Source of the DNA: DASPJR01 sp035628505
GTDB lineage: Bacteria > Planctomycetota > SZUA-567 > H5-PLA8
DNA length: 64,000 nucleotides
Assembly (NCBI GenBank): GCA_035628505.1
Contig: DASPJR010000088.1
Coordinates: 62,001 to 126,000, forward strand
Direction: 5' to 3'
Of the stretch, positions 17,934-26,991 are shown piece by piece. A program made the translations under genes and the position numbers. The notes beneath the pieces are model-generated. The model ran no database searches and was not told the DNA's origin. It saw nothing but the letters and a program-made list of their open reading frames with translations. Position 1 is the first letter of the stretch. Every line of letters begins with the position of its first letter.

Positions 17934-19193
17934 TTACCTCACGTCGCTGCGGATTTCTTTAAAAAAGCGCGCGCGCATATCTCCGAGCCACGGTTTGATG
18001 CAGCGTTCGTTCAGATCGACGGGGAACACTTTGAACGTTCCGGACTCGTTGGTTTCGTGAATGACGTTCCCTTTCGGATCGATGACCGCTGTCTTGGCGT
18101 CGTAGCCTGCAGAGACCAGATACACGTGATTTTCGTTGGCGCGCGCTTTCATCAGGTCCCAGTCGCAGCCCCACACCGGGAAGCAGATGATCTCCGCGCC
18201 CTTTGCGGCGAGCGCGCGCGCCGGATCGGGGAAGAAGCCGTCGTAGCAGACCATCATGCCGACTTTGCCGAAATCGGTATTGAACACCGGATACATCGTG
18301 CCGGGGGTGACACCGGCTTCGACCTCTTCGCGCGGCAGATAGACCTTGCGGTATTTTCCGGCGAGCTTGCCGTCACGGCCGATCAGCACCGCCGTGTTGT
18401 AAATCGCGTTGCCTTCGCGCTCGATGAGCCCGGCAACGACGTACATCTTGTGCTGCGCAGCCTTCGCGCCCAGCTTTTCCGTGCTCGGTCCGGGGATCGT
18501 TTCAGCGACCTGCTCCATGGTCAGCTGCGTGCCAATCTTGGTGATGCATTCGCCCAGGCAGACGATATCGGGTTTGTCGGCAGCGATTTTGTCGAGCGCC
18601 TCACAGAAGGCGGCGACGCTCTCGTCGGCCGATTTCGTATTGCGCGGGCGCAGCGCGAGGCTGCCGATGCGGACGATACGCGGAGCCGGCGGCGTAGCCT
18701 CCTTGAAGCTGATATCATCCCACCACACGGCGCCTTGCGGCGCCCAGCCCAGCAGCAGTTCGAGCTTCGCCGCTGCGGCATTGGGCGGAGCGGGAACGTT
18801 CAGCACAATTTTCTTCCAGTCGCCTTCGGTGGCTTCGACTTGAAACACATAGTCCGGCTCGCCGGCGCGCTTGCCGTCTGCTTTGCGCCAGTCGATCCGC
18901 GCGACGACCTGCCGGTTTTCAGACGTCAACCCGTCGCTGCAGTACCAGGCGCTGAACTGGTAATTCTTTCCGGGCTGAATGTCTGTGAACTGGCGAATCC
19001 ACCCGCCGTACTCGGCCGCGTTGCTGTCGCCGCTGATCGCCAGCGAATCCGGCGCGGAGCGGAAGCGGATCGTGTCGCGGTAACATCGCGGCATGATCTC
19101 CTTGCGCGGCGCCCACGTCTCCCACGTTCCTTCCGAGCACAGCGCGCTCAGGCAGAGCATCAGCGAAAGGGCAAGCAGCAGGGGGCGTTTCAT
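17934..19193 (-). CDS. Secreted carbon-nitrogen hydrolase (nitrilase superfamily) with N-terminal carbohydrate-binding-like domain
   Basis: 419 residues, GGAG 11 bases before ATG. A signal peptide (MKRPLLLALSLMLCLSALCSEG) is followed by a CBM4/9-like beta-sandwich (about 20-170; YQFSAWYCSDGL, WKKIVLNVPAPPNA, GAVWWDDISF). The carbon-nitrogen hydrolase domain (about 175-410) keeps the catalytic triad Glu215 (CLGEC), Lys283 (YRKVYLP) and Cys316 (MVCYDGFFPD). Members hydrolyse amides, nitriles or carbamoyl groups; the substrate here cannot be read from sequence. The export signal and sugar-binding-like domain suggest an extracytoplasmic substrate, a layout seen repeatedly in Planctomycetota and Verrucomicrobiota. 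It is downstream of citramalate synthase but separated by a terminator. Confidence 0.85.
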   Translation of the reverse strand: MKRPLLLALSLMLCLSALCSEGTWETWAPRKEIMPRCYRDTIRFRSAPDSLAISGDSNAAEYGGWIRQFTDIQPGKNYQFSAWYCSDGLTSENRQVVARIDWRKADGKRAGEPDYVFQVEATEGDWKKIVLNVPAPPNAAAAKLELLLGWAPQGAVWWDDISFKEATPPAPRIVRIGSLALRPRNTKSADESVAAFCEALDKIAADKPDIVCLGECITKIGTQLTMEQVAETIPGPSTEKLGAKAAQHKMYVVAGLIEREGNAIYNTAVLIGRDGKLAGKYRKVYLPREEVEAGVTPGTMYPVFNTDFGKVGMMVCYDGFFPDPARALAAKGAEIICFPVWGCDWDLMKARANENHVYLVSAGYDAKTAVIDPKGNVIHETNESGTFKVFPVDLNERCIKPWLGDMRARFFKEIRSDVR

Positions 19194-19254
19194 AGTGATT
19201 AATCTCCGGCGGACAGGTAGTTTTTATACCCCGCTGGAGAGGCACATGAGCCGT

Positions 19255-19280
19255 AAAAAAGACCGGCCGCGGGGGGCCGG
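19255..19280 (-). terminator. Intrinsic terminator downstream of citramalate synthase
   Basis: On the minus strand CCGGCC (complement of 19275-19280), a loop of six and GGCCGG (complement of 19263-19268) are followed by TC and six T (complement of 19255-19260). It lies about 300 bases past the cimA stop and just before the carbon-nitrogen hydrolase gene. Confidence 0.7.
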
Positions 19281-19303
19281 AAATACAGAGCAACGGCCGC
19301 ATG

Positions 19304-19560
19304 GTGCGACTGGCTCGGCCGCGGCTGTTCAGCGGCCTAGCCAGTGCGACTGCGGGTTAACGCGTCGTCTGGTTCAACGACCACCGCGTCAGTGACGAGG
19401 AAAAGTCAACGACGACAGCGTCCGTTTCCGCGTTCGCACTGGCTGCGGCCAGTGGCACGCGGACGAATACAAGCCGCGATTCGGCAGCAAGCTGAAGCTT
19501 TGACTCAAAGCGCTGCATCAGCTTGCACTGAAGTTTCGTGCCACTGGCCGCAGCCAGTGC
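19304..19560. repeat. Family of palindromic repeats in the cimA / carbon-nitrogen hydrolase gap
   Basis: A perfect 23-bp inverted repeat has arms at 19436-19458 (GCACTGGCTGCGGCCAGTGGCAC) and 19538-19560. A related pair with four mismatches lies at 19304-19322 and 19332-19350. Each arm is itself partly self-complementary around GGCC. These look like dispersed REP/MITE-like elements. The remaining part of the 392-base gap 19194-19585 holds no gene. Confidence 0.7.
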
Positions 19561-19585
19561 TCTCCGTTGCTTTCAGGACTTTGCC

Positions 19586-21271
19586 TTAGCCCGCCCGCAC
19601 CGCGGTCTTGCGTTCTTTCTTTTCCGGCTTCTCCACTTTCTCGATTTTCTGCGAGCGGGTTTCGCCGCGGGAGCGGTAGAGCATGTACTCGACGCTGTCC
19701 ACCAGCGCGTGCCAGCTGGCGTCGATGATGTTTTCGCTGACGCCAACCGTCGTCCAGCGGCTCTTGTGGTCGCTGGAAGTAATCAGTACCAGCACCTTCG
19801 CGCCGGTCGCCGCGCGCGGGTTGCAGACGCGGACTTTGTAGTCCACCAGCGTGATATATTTGAGCTCGGGGAAGAACTTTTCGAGCGCCTTGCGCAAGGC
19901 GCCGTCGAGCGCGTTCACCGGGCCATTGCCTTCGGCGGCGGTGTGTTCAACCTTGCCGGCAACTTCGATCTTCACCGTCGCTTCAGTGATGCTGCGGCCT
20001 TCGTCGTTGACCTGCGTCAGCACGCGGAAGCCATGCAGATCGAAAAACGGCTGATGGTGGTTGAGCGCCTTGCGCACGAGCAGCTCAAACGAGGCCTCGG
20101 CCGCTTCGAAGACGTAGCCCTGGTTCTCCAGGTCGGCGACGCGGTCTACGACTTTCTTCAGATCCTCCGGGCGCTCCTTCAGGTTGAAACGGTCGCCCAT
20201 CGTGGCCACGACATTGCTGCGGCCGGCCAGTTCGCTGATCAGCACGCGGCGCGAATTGCCGACCAGTTCGGGGGCAATGTGTTCGTAGGTCGCGGCCACC
20301 CGCGAAACGGCGCTGACGTGGATGCCGCCTTTGTGCGCGAACGCGCTGCGCCCGACGTAAGGCTGGTTGTCGCGCGGCGGAAGGTTGCCGACTTCGTACA
20401 CCTGGCGGCTGACTTCCGTCAGGCGCGCGAGGCTCTCTTTTCCGCGCAGACACGTGCAGCCCATTTTCAGCTGCAGGTTGGCGATCACCGGAAGCAGATC
20501 GACGTTTCCGCAACGCTCGCCGAAACCGTTGATCGTTCCCTGCACGTGACTGGCGCCGGCTTCAACGGCCGCCAGCGCGTTCGCGACGGCCACGCCGCTG
20601 TCGTTATGCGGATGGATGCCGATGCGCACGCCGCTGAATTCTTTTGCCACGGTCTCGACGATCGACTTGATCTCACCCGGCACCGTGCCGCCGTTGGTGT
20701 CGCACAGGATCAGGCATCTGGCGCCGCCTTCGGCTGCCGCGCGCAGCGTCTTCAGCGCGTAGGCAGGATTGTTCTTGTAGCCGTCGAAGAAGTGCTCGGC
20801 ATCATAAAGCATCTCCTCGCAATGCGCGGCGAGGTATTTGACGCTGCTGGCGATCATCTGCAGGTTGTCGTCCAGTGAAACGCGCAGCGCTTCGGTGACC
20901 TGAAAATCCCAGCTCTTGCCGAAGATGATCAGCACCGGCGCCTTGCTGTTGACCAGCGCCTGCAGATTGGGATCGGTCTTCACGTCATTCTTCGCGTGGC
21001 GCGTCGAACCGAAAGCGGTGATCTTCGCGTGATCCCACTTTTCTTTGCGCGCCTGGTCGAAGAAGGCCATGTCCTTGGGATTGCTGCCCGGCCAGCCGCC
21101 CTCAATGTAATCCACGCCGAACGAATCCAGTTCGTGCGCGATCTGGATCTTGTCGGCCAGCGAGTAAGCGATGTGCTCGCTTTGCGTGCCGTCGCGCAGC
21201 GTCGTATCGAAGATCTCGATGCGGCGCGCATTGTCCTTCTTCGGAGTGGAAGTTTTCGTAACCGATTTCAT
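19586..21271 (-). CDS. cimA: (R)-citramalate synthase
   Basis: 561 residues. ATG 21271 has AAAGG seven bases upstream; an ATG at 21310 has none. It condenses pyruvate with acetyl-CoA to (R)-citramalate, the first step of the threonine-independent route to isoleucine. The HMGL-like TIM barrel begins EIFDTTLRDGTQ, followed by YIEGGWPGSNPKD, LCDTNGG, and the metal-binding HPHNDSGVAVANALAAVEAGASHVQGTINGFGERCGN. The C-terminal LeuA-type allosteric domain follows at about 410-540 (LHGFRV, STVKIEV-like EATVKIEV, ALRKALEKFFPEL). GGWPGSNPKD and the overall length fit the citramalate-synthase family rather than 2-isopropylmalate or homocitrate synthase. The C-terminal tail is a lysine/glutamate-rich extension (SQKIEKVEKPEKKERK). 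The isoleucine-sensing role of the C-terminal domain is family knowledge. Confidence 0.9.
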   Translation of the reverse strand: MKSVTKTSTPKKDNARRIEIFDTTLRDGTQSEHIAYSLADKIQIAHELDSFGVDYIEGGWPGSNPKDMAFFDQARKEKWDHAKITAFGSTRHAKNDVKTDPNLQALVNSKAPVLIIFGKSWDFQVTEALRVSLDDNLQMIASSVKYLAAHCEEMLYDAEHFFDGYKNNPAYALKTLRAAAEGGARCLILCDTNGGTVPGEIKSIVETVAKEFSGVRIGIHPHNDSGVAVANALAAVEAGASHVQGTINGFGERCGNVDLLPVIANLQLKMGCTCLRGKESLARLTEVSRQVYEVGNLPPRDNQPYVGRSAFAHKGGIHVSAVSRVAATYEHIAPELVGNSRRVLISELAGRSNVVATMGDRFNLKERPEDLKKVVDRVADLENQGYVFEAAEASFELLVRKALNHHQPFFDLHGFRVLTQVNDEGRSITEATVKIEVAGKVEHTAAEGNGPVNALDGALRKALEKFFPELKYITLVDYKVRVCNPRAATGAKVLVLITSSDHKSRWTTVGVSENIIDASWHALVDSVEYMLYRSRGETRSQKIEKVEKPEKKERKTAVRAG

Positions 21272-21370
21272 CTCAGCCTTTCTTTTAGAGGCGTCACACG
21301 GCACCAGCATTGGAGCGTGCGGAGCATCTTATGCGTTTTCGTTTTAATTTCAGGCGCAAACGACCGAGCG

Positions 21371-21440
21371 CCACGCGGGGAGGGTTTTCGCGTGGGCTTA
21401 AATCACGCCCCTGCCGTGATGAGCCGGCAGGGCGGTGATT
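21371..21440. promoter_or_regulatory. Two adjacent strong hairpins in the cimA leader / kinase 3' region
   Basis: A 16-bp stem with one mismatch (21401-21416 with 21425-21440; loop TGATGAGC) lies next to a perfect 7-bp stem (CCACGCG 21371-21377 with 21389-21395). They sit about 100 bases past the stop of the kinase gene and about 100 bases upstream of the cimA start, on the same strand. No T run follows, so they may be a structured leader, a Rho-type 3' structure or a palindromic repeat. Confidence 0.45.
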
Positions 21441-21542
21441 CCTTTCGAGAATGTCTGGCTGGAGGCGATCATTATTTACGATCCTGTTTTGAACAAAAAC
21501 GTTCCCGATAAAGGTAGCGAACAATCCGGCAATTTCAACGGG

Positions 21543-24512
21543 CTATTTCGCTTTAACGCCCTTTGCTGCAAGCCAGGCCGGATCGGCCTTGAAAACAATC
21601 TTCATGCTGCCGATCCAGTAGTTTCCGGTCGAGCCGAAGAACGCCAACTGCGCGCCCACGGCCTTGGCCGGCAGCGTGACCGGCGCGAGTTCCTCGCCAT
21701 TGACCGTCCATTTCCAGGCCAGGCCCTTTGCCTCGACGATGAAGGGGACATTCTGCGTCCAGTCCAGCACCGTATTGCCAAGTGCGTTCGCCGCCAGGCG
21801 TCCGCTGCCGGCGCCTTCGAACATTTCCAGGTGAAGCTTGCGGTTATACGGTCGGATGATTGCTTTCGGGACCAGATCATAATCCGTGCTTCCCGGAGGA
21901 ACGATGAGGATGCCCATGCGCGGGGTTCGGCCGAGCGTGCGGACGTTCACCTCCAGACGCCGCAGCTCCGCGATCGGCGCGATGAAACTAACCATCGTGT
22001 ATTCTTCGCTGTGCTGCGGAACAGCAAAGCCGCCGTCCTGAATTGAGAGCGCGCCGTGTTCGTACGTGAACGACTGCAGCTGCTGCTCGCTTGAAAAATC
22101 ATAGCTCAGCTCGATGAAGCCGTCAGAGAGCATCTTCGCCGACTTCGTGCCAAAAATTTTCGGCAGCGGGCTGGTGACTTCCTCGGCAAATTCCCGGAAC
22201 GCGCCGAGCTCGCCGGCTTTTTCCTGCGCAACGATGCTCTCTTTATGCAGCACTTCGAAAACGATCAGTTTCTCGATGTATTCCTTCCACTTCTTCGCCT
22301 TGATCAGGCCAGTCAGTTCGGTGTACGCCGCGCGTGCTGCCAGCTCTGTGTCGCCGGCTTTGATCAGGTTCAGCTTGCGTTCGAAGGCGGTCTTTTCTTT
22401 TTCGGGCAGCGTGTCCGCCAGTCTCTGGGCTTCGTCGCGTGCGCCGCGGTGCAGGCAGAGCAGCGCCGCCGCGTAGCCGCTCTTTGAGCCGGCCGCGTCG
22501 AGGATCATCTTGAGAGGCAGCGCCGCGGCAGTCAGCGGCATCTTCGCACCGCCGACGTCCACCATCAGGCCGCGCTGCGGGTCGAAGGCTTCAATCTTCG
22601 CCTTGTCGCCGAATTTGCGCATCGGCAGATCGTTCGGCAGATCGACGGTCTTCTTGCTTTTGCCGATGACCGAGAGCGCTTCCTGCTCGAATTTCACGAC
22701 CTGCGCCAGGTCAGCGAGCTCGGCCGTGAGTTCTTCGCGCGCGGGCTTGAAATCGTCTTTCCCGCTCAGGTCGCGCGCTTCCTTTTCGACTTTGCTGAAA
22801 TCCATTTTCGCAGCGCGCTTTGCCACTTCCTGCAGGAACCTGGCGTAGGCGATATCGATCTGCGGATCCCTGGCGGGCACCGCGGGAGTTGCCGGCGTTG
22901 CGGGCTTTGATGCCGTCTCTTGAGGAGCGGCTGCCGGGGCCGGCGCAGACTCCGGCGGTTTGGCAGCGGCGGGTGCTTCCTCGCCATCTTCCGTGAGCGG
23001 CTTGTTTGTCTTTGTCGCCGGCGAAATCAGCGCGAGGATGTTGTCATCCTTGGTCTTCTCCGCCGCCTTCTCAGCTGTTTTCGGTTCAGCCGTACTTGCA
23101 GGCGTGCTTGCGGCCACGGGAGTCGTCGGCTTGGCGGCGACAGTCGCCGGTTTGGCGGCAGGCGAAGCCGTTCCGGCCGGAGCCGCGGGCTTCGCTGCGG
23201 GTTTGGCTGTATCATTGGGCTTGGCCGTGACAGCAGGAGGCTGCGGCTGCGGGGCGGGCTTGCCTTTTCCGAGCGCCAGCCACGCGACGATACCGAGCAC
23301 CACAACACCCGCGCCCGCGATGAGCAGATTATTGTTCTTCTTCGGCGTTCCAGTACGCGCGCCGCGTGTCGTGCGCATCTGCAGCCCGGTGGCGGCGCCT
23401 GTGCCACGACGGGTGACGACGGGGTTATCAGAAGATGTACCGGCAAGCTTGAGCAGATCGCGCGGCGGCAGCGCGCACGAGGACTTCGCGCGGAACTCGG
23501 CGGCCACGGGCAGCTTTCCATTCGCTGCAGCATCGAGATCGCGCTGCAGCTGGGCGATATCGCTGTAGCGGTCGGTCGGCGCCTTGGCCATCATCTTCGA
23601 GAGGATCATGGCATATTCGACCGGGATCTCCGGGCACACATCGGTCAACGACGGCGCCGTGTCAGTCAGATGTTTAACCATCACCGCCGCGGACGTCGGC
23701 GCTTCGAACATCGGGCGGCCTGAGAAGATGTGGTAGAACGTCGCGCCCAGGGAGTAGATATCCGTGCGCGCGTCCAGGTTCTTCTCGCCGCGGGCCTGCT
23801 CGGGCGAAATGTAATAAGGAGTGCCCACCGCCTGTCCGGCGAGAGTGATGCTGGCGTCCTCGGTTTTTTCCATCGAGCGCGCCAGGCCCAGGTCGCAGAG
23901 CTTGGCCGTGCCGCTCGGCGCGACCATGATGTTCTCGGGTTTTACGTCGCGGTGGATGAGCTGCTTCGAGTGCGCATAGGCCAGCGCTTCGGAGATCTGC
24001 CGCAGGATGCTGATGGCCTGTTCGAAGGGAATGCGGCCTGATGCTTTTAAAAGCTGCAGCGCCGTCTGGCCTTCGACAAACTCCATGGCGAAGAACGTGT
24101 AGCCGCCCGACTCGCCACACTCGATGCCATTGATCAGATTGACGTGGTTCAGCTTGGCGCTCACGCGCGCTTCGCGCAGGAAGCGTTCTTTGCAGGCCGG
24201 ATCAGCCGCCATCTTCTTGGGCAGAATCTTCAGCGCGACAATGCGGTCCATCGAAATCTGCCGCGCGCGGAACACCGCGCCCATACCGCCCTGCCCTACT
24301 TTGTTCAAGATTTCAAAGCCGGCGATAATCGTTGGATTGGCGCGAATCGTTTCAGGCACGGCCGAGCCCGAGGTCAGGCTTGTGCCGGGCGCCTGACTTG
24401 TGCCGGGCGCCTGACTTGTGCCGGGCGCGTGGCTTGAGCCGGGTGCCTGGCTCGTGCTGGGAGGCAGTGGCGCGCCTGTCGTGGTTGCGTCGCTGCCGCT
24501 CGTCTCGGACAT
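21543..24512 (-). CDS. Hanks-type Ser/Thr protein kinase with membrane segment and extracytoplasmic sensor
   Basis: 989 residues from ATG 24512, preceded by AGGGGG; ATG 24557 is possible. The N-terminus is a Pro/Ser/Thr-rich tail with hexapeptide repeats (APGTSQ). The kinase domain (about 55-325) has the glycine loop VGQGGMGAVF, Lys95 (VALKIL), catalytic Asp189 (HRDVKPEN), CDLGLAR in place of DFG, and GTPYYISPEQARG. After the kinase come a juxtamembrane stretch, one membrane segment (LLIAGAGVVVLGIVAWLAL), a long Pro/Ala-rich linker and a helical part. The C-terminal domain (about 790-985) is concanavalin/LamG-like or of the 3-keto-disaccharide-hydrolase-like fold (FTYEHGALSIQDGGFAV, ..NYWIGSMKIVFKAD). 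The layout is that of a transmembrane receptor kinase, probably PknB-like. It is divergent from the second kinase, so one control region serves both. Confidence 0.88.
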   Translation of the reverse strand: MSETSGSDATTTGAPLPPSTSQAPGSSHAPGTSQAPGTSQAPGTSLTSGSAVPETIRANPTIIAGFEILNKVGQGGMGAVFRARQISMDRIVALKILPKKMAADPACKERFLREARVSAKLNHVNLINGIECGESGGYTFFAMEFVEGQTALQLLKASGRIPFEQAISILRQISEALAYAHSKQLIHRDVKPENIMVAPSGTAKLCDLGLARSMEKTEDASITLAGQAVGTPYYISPEQARGEKNLDARTDIYSLGATFYHIFSGRPMFEAPTSAAVMVKHLTDTAPSLTDVCPEIPVEYAMILSKMMAKAPTDRYSDIAQLQRDLDAAANGKLPVAAEFRAKSSCALPPRDLLKLAGTSSDNPVVTRRGTGAATGLQMRTTRGARTGTPKKNNNLLIAGAGVVVLGIVAWLALGKGKPAPQPQPPAVTAKPNDTAKPAAKPAAPAGTASPAAKPATVAAKPTTPVAASTPASTAEPKTAEKAAEKTKDDNILALISPATKTNKPLTEDGEEAPAAAKPPESAPAPAAAPQETASKPATPATPAVPARDPQIDIAYARFLQEVAKRAAKMDFSKVEKEARDLSGKDDFKPAREELTAELADLAQVVKFEQEALSVIGKSKKTVDLPNDLPMRKFGDKAKIEAFDPQRGLMVDVGGAKMPLTAAALPLKMILDAAGSKSGYAAALLCLHRGARDEAQRLADTLPEKEKTAFERKLNLIKAGDTELAARAAYTELTGLIKAKKWKEYIEKLIVFEVLHKESIVAQEKAGELGAFREFAEEVTSPLPKIFGTKSAKMLSDGFIELSYDFSSEQQLQSFTYEHGALSIQDGGFAVPQHSEEYTMVSFIAPIAELRRLEVNVRTLGRTPRMGILIVPPGSTDYDLVPKAIIRPYNRKLHLEMFEGAGSGRLAANALGNTVLDWTQNVPFIVEAKGLAWKWTVNGEELAPVTLPAKAVGAQLAFFGSTGNYWIGSMKIVFKADPAWLAAKGVKAK
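24379..24462 (-). repeat. 18-bp tandem repeat encoding (APGTSQ)n
   Basis: Units at 24379, 24397, 24415 and 24433, plus a partial unit, encode the hexapeptides near the N-terminus of the minus-strand kinase. The first two units are identical, so copy number may vary between strains. Confidence 0.8.
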
Positions 24513-24786
24513 GCCCATCGCCCCCTGCTGCACCGCCTGCACGGTTGAGCCTCTCATTATATAGGTGAACCGTTTTGGGCGAAAGGGTGAAGAAAAGTTC
24601 TCTTTGTGCGTACCTCCATTTGCCAGGTGGCCGTACAGGTCCCCCACCCCCCGGAGAATTGGCAATTCTCGTTACGTCAAAAGGGCCGTTGCGCATCGGG
24701 TGAAGGTCTCCTATAAACCCTTTAGCAGCCAGATCGATGCGCCCATCTCCTTTCTGGCCGCGTCGCCTCGCGAAAGGCACCTCGGA

Positions 24787-26934
24787 ATGGCGTTAGCGCC
24801 GCGCAAACCGGAACTCCCTTCCCTGCCGCCGCAGGATCTCTCGTCCGATTCGCTGCTTCAATATCTTCCTCGCGTCGATTTCAACGGCCAGTCCGTCCCG
24901 CTGCTCGGAAAAATTCCGCTGCTTTCGCGCCTGGGCAAAGGCGCCATGGGAGCCGTCTATTATGGCGTGCACCCGCGGCTTAAAATCGAAGTGGCAGTGA
25001 AAGTTCTGCAGTCCTCCCTGGCGCAGCAGAATCCGGATCTGATCGAACGCTTCTACCGCGAAGCGCAGACGGCCGCCCGCGTCAGCTCGCGGCATCTGGT
25101 GCACGTCTCGGACGTAGACGAAGAATGCGGGCTCTTCTACATCACGATGGAATTCGTGCGGGGCCTCTCCGGCGTGGAATTCCTCAAGCGCGAGCTCAAG
25201 CGCGGCAAGCCCGGACTCGATGAGTGCGACGCGCTCGACGTGGTCATTGCCGCCACGCGAGGCCTCGCCGCGGCCCACGACGAAAGCATCATTCACCGCG
25301 ATGTGAAGCCGGCGAATATCATGATTCCGCTGAACAAGAACGGCGAGACCTACGACCTGGAACTGTCCAAGCTCGCCGACCTGGGGCTGGCTCGTCCGGA
25401 AAACCAGGACGCCGGCCTGACCGGCGCGTACCAGGCGATCGGCACGCCCGGCTTCATGGCGCCCGAACAGATCGAAGATGCTTCGCGCGTGGGCAAGCCT
25501 GCCGATGTGTTTGCGATGGGCGCGACGCTCCACGCGCTGCTGACGGCGACGACGCCCTTTCCCGGCACTTCGCAGGTCGTCGTTTTTTCGAAGACTCTCA
25601 AGGATCCGCACCTGCGTGTGGACGAGAAGCGTCCCGATGTGTCGCTGGGCACGATCAGCGTGATCGACCGCTGCCTGTCCAAGGATCCCGCTCGACGCTA
25701 CGCAGACGGTGAAGCGCTGCTCGAAGCGCTCAAGAAATGCCGGCAGGAACTGACCGGAAGCGGCGTCCAGCCGCCGAAGAAGACATCCGAAGGCACCTCT
25801 CTTTATAAGAAAACGAGCAAGCGCCGCCAGACCCAGCAGCTCGGCGCGCCAACGATTCCTTCTACGGCTGGGACGCCCGTGCCCGCCGCCAAGATCATGG
25901 CTGCGCTGCCGCCGAAACTGATCGACGAATCAACCGTTGTGAATACCGCACCGCCAGTTGCGCCCAAGCCAGCTGCACCGCCGCCTGGCGCCGACAAAAC
26001 CGCCCTGACCGCCGCCGTGCAGGTCACTCTTCCGGGCGTGCCGCCGCCGAAGCTTGAAGCGTACAAAGACAAAATTCCGATGCTCTTTCCATTCGACGCC
26101 CAGGAAGCCCGGCGCCGGCGCAAAGAAATATCCGAACGGCTGGGCCTGCCGGCGTCCGTGCAACTGGATCTTCCCGGCGGCATACCGCTTCAGCTGCAGC
26201 TGATTCCGCCTGGCGAATTCCTCATGGGCAGCCCGGCCAGCGAAGACTTCCGCGCCAACGACGAATACAATCACTACGCGCGCATGACGCGGCCCTACTA
26301 CATCGGCACGACGCCGGTAACGCAGGAACAGTGGCAGGCAGTCGCCGGCTTTAACAACAGCCGCTTCAAAGATCTGCCCGACAGCCCCAGGCGTCCTGTC
26401 GAAAAAATTTCGTGGCTCGACATTCAGCAGAAGTTCCTGCCCGTTATTCAATCGTCGGCGACGGCGGGTTGGAAATTCCGCCTGCCCAGCGAAGCCGAGT
26501 GGGAAAATGCCTGCCGCGCCGGAACCGAGACTGCGTTCAATTTCGGTCTTTCGATTTCGATGGACAAGCTCAACTGCAAGGAAGACGCCACCAGCGGCAA
26601 CGACTGGAAGTGGGTCTATCGCAGCGATACCGGAAGCACCCTGCGCGAACGCGGCCAGACTTCTCCCGTGGGCATCTTCCCGCCGAACGCGTGGGGCTTA
26701 AGCGACATGCACGGCAACGTGTGGGAATGGTGCGAAGACTGGTACAGCGAACAGTTCTACAACAATCAGCCCTGCGTGGATCCGCTGAATACCGAGCCTT
26801 CTGACGAGAGGGTCCTGCGCGGCGGAGGCTTCAATTACACGGCGCGTTACTGCCGCGCCGCCTGCCGCTACCACAGCCAGCCCGACAGCCGCAATTTCAG
26901 CTTTGGATTTCGCCTCGCTCTGGTGATGGCCTGA
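24787..26934 (+). CDS. Ser/Thr protein kinase fused to a formylglycine-generating-enzyme (SUMF1) domain
   Basis: 715 residues from ATG 24787 (AAAGG nine bases upstream); the frame is open further upstream to a GTG at 24565, but that region overlaps the divergent promoter zone. The kinase domain (about 35-315) has GKGAMGAVYYG, Lys72 (VAVKVL), Asp172 (HRDVKPANIM), ADLGLARPE and GTPGFMAPEQ. A Pro/Ala-rich linker with no membrane segment follows (about 325-430). The C-terminal SUMF1/FGE-sulfatase domain (about 465-712) shows MVyipPGEFLMGS-type PPGEFLMGSPASED, RLPSEAEWENACRAGTET, WGLSDMHGNVWEWCEDWY and RGGGF. In real formylglycine-generating enzymes two copper-binding cysteines are essential. The related sensor or ligand-binding domains lack them; here the late region reads ARYCRAACRYHSQPD, so the state is unclear. 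Soluble kinase-SUMF1 fusions are typical of Planctomycetota and some Myxococcota. Confidence 0.9.
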   Translation: MALAPRKPELPSLPPQDLSSDSLLQYLPRVDFNGQSVPLLGKIPLLSRLGKGAMGAVYYGVHPRLKIEVAVKVLQSSLAQQNPDLIERFYREAQTAARVSSRHLVHVSDVDEECGLFYITMEFVRGLSGVEFLKRELKRGKPGLDECDALDVVIAATRGLAAAHDESIIHRDVKPANIMIPLNKNGETYDLELSKLADLGLARPENQDAGLTGAYQAIGTPGFMAPEQIEDASRVGKPADVFAMGATLHALLTATTPFPGTSQVVVFSKTLKDPHLRVDEKRPDVSLGTISVIDRCLSKDPARRYADGEALLEALKKCRQELTGSGVQPPKKTSEGTSLYKKTSKRRQTQQLGAPTIPSTAGTPVPAAKIMAALPPKLIDESTVVNTAPPVAPKPAAPPPGADKTALTAAVQVTLPGVPPPKLEAYKDKIPMLFPFDAQEARRRRKEISERLGLPASVQLDLPGGIPLQLQLIPPGEFLMGSPASEDFRANDEYNHYARMTRPYYIGTTPVTQEQWQAVAGFNNSRFKDLPDSPRRPVEKISWLDIQQKFLPVIQSSATAGWKFRLPSEAEWENACRAGTETAFNFGLSISMDKLNCKEDATSGNDWKWVYRSDTGSTLRERGQTSPVGIFPPNAWGLSDMHGNVWEWCEDWYSEQFYNNQPCVDPLNTEPSDERVLRGGGFNYTARYCRAACRYHSQPDSRNFSFGFRLALVMA

Positions 26935-26962
26935 TCATTAACAAATTTCTGGCACATTTATT

Positions 26963-26991
26963 TTGACTTTCGGCCGTTCGTAGGGTAATGT
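26963..26991 (+). promoter_or_regulatory. Sigma-70-like promoter upstream of the gene at 27208
   Basis: TTGACT at 26963-26968 is separated by exactly 17 bases from TAATGT at 26986-26991, a near-consensus -35 with a partial -10. It lies about 215 bases before the chosen start, implying a long leader. Confidence 0.4.

Noticed and set aside
18057..19202. 381-residue plus-strand frame opposite the carbon-nitrogen hydrolase
   Set aside because: The minus strand has a signal peptide and the intact Glu-Lys-Cys triad; the plus frame has no features.
19538..20878. 446-residue plus-strand frame opposite cimA
   Set aside because: The minus strand encodes a full citramalate synthase with all motifs; the plus frame has no recognisable domain.
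24565..24786. N-terminal extension of the kinase-SUMF1 protein from a GTG at 24565
   Set aside because: The extension is basic, low in family similarity and overlaps the start region of the divergent kinase; ATG 24787 has a ribosome-binding site and leads directly into the domain.
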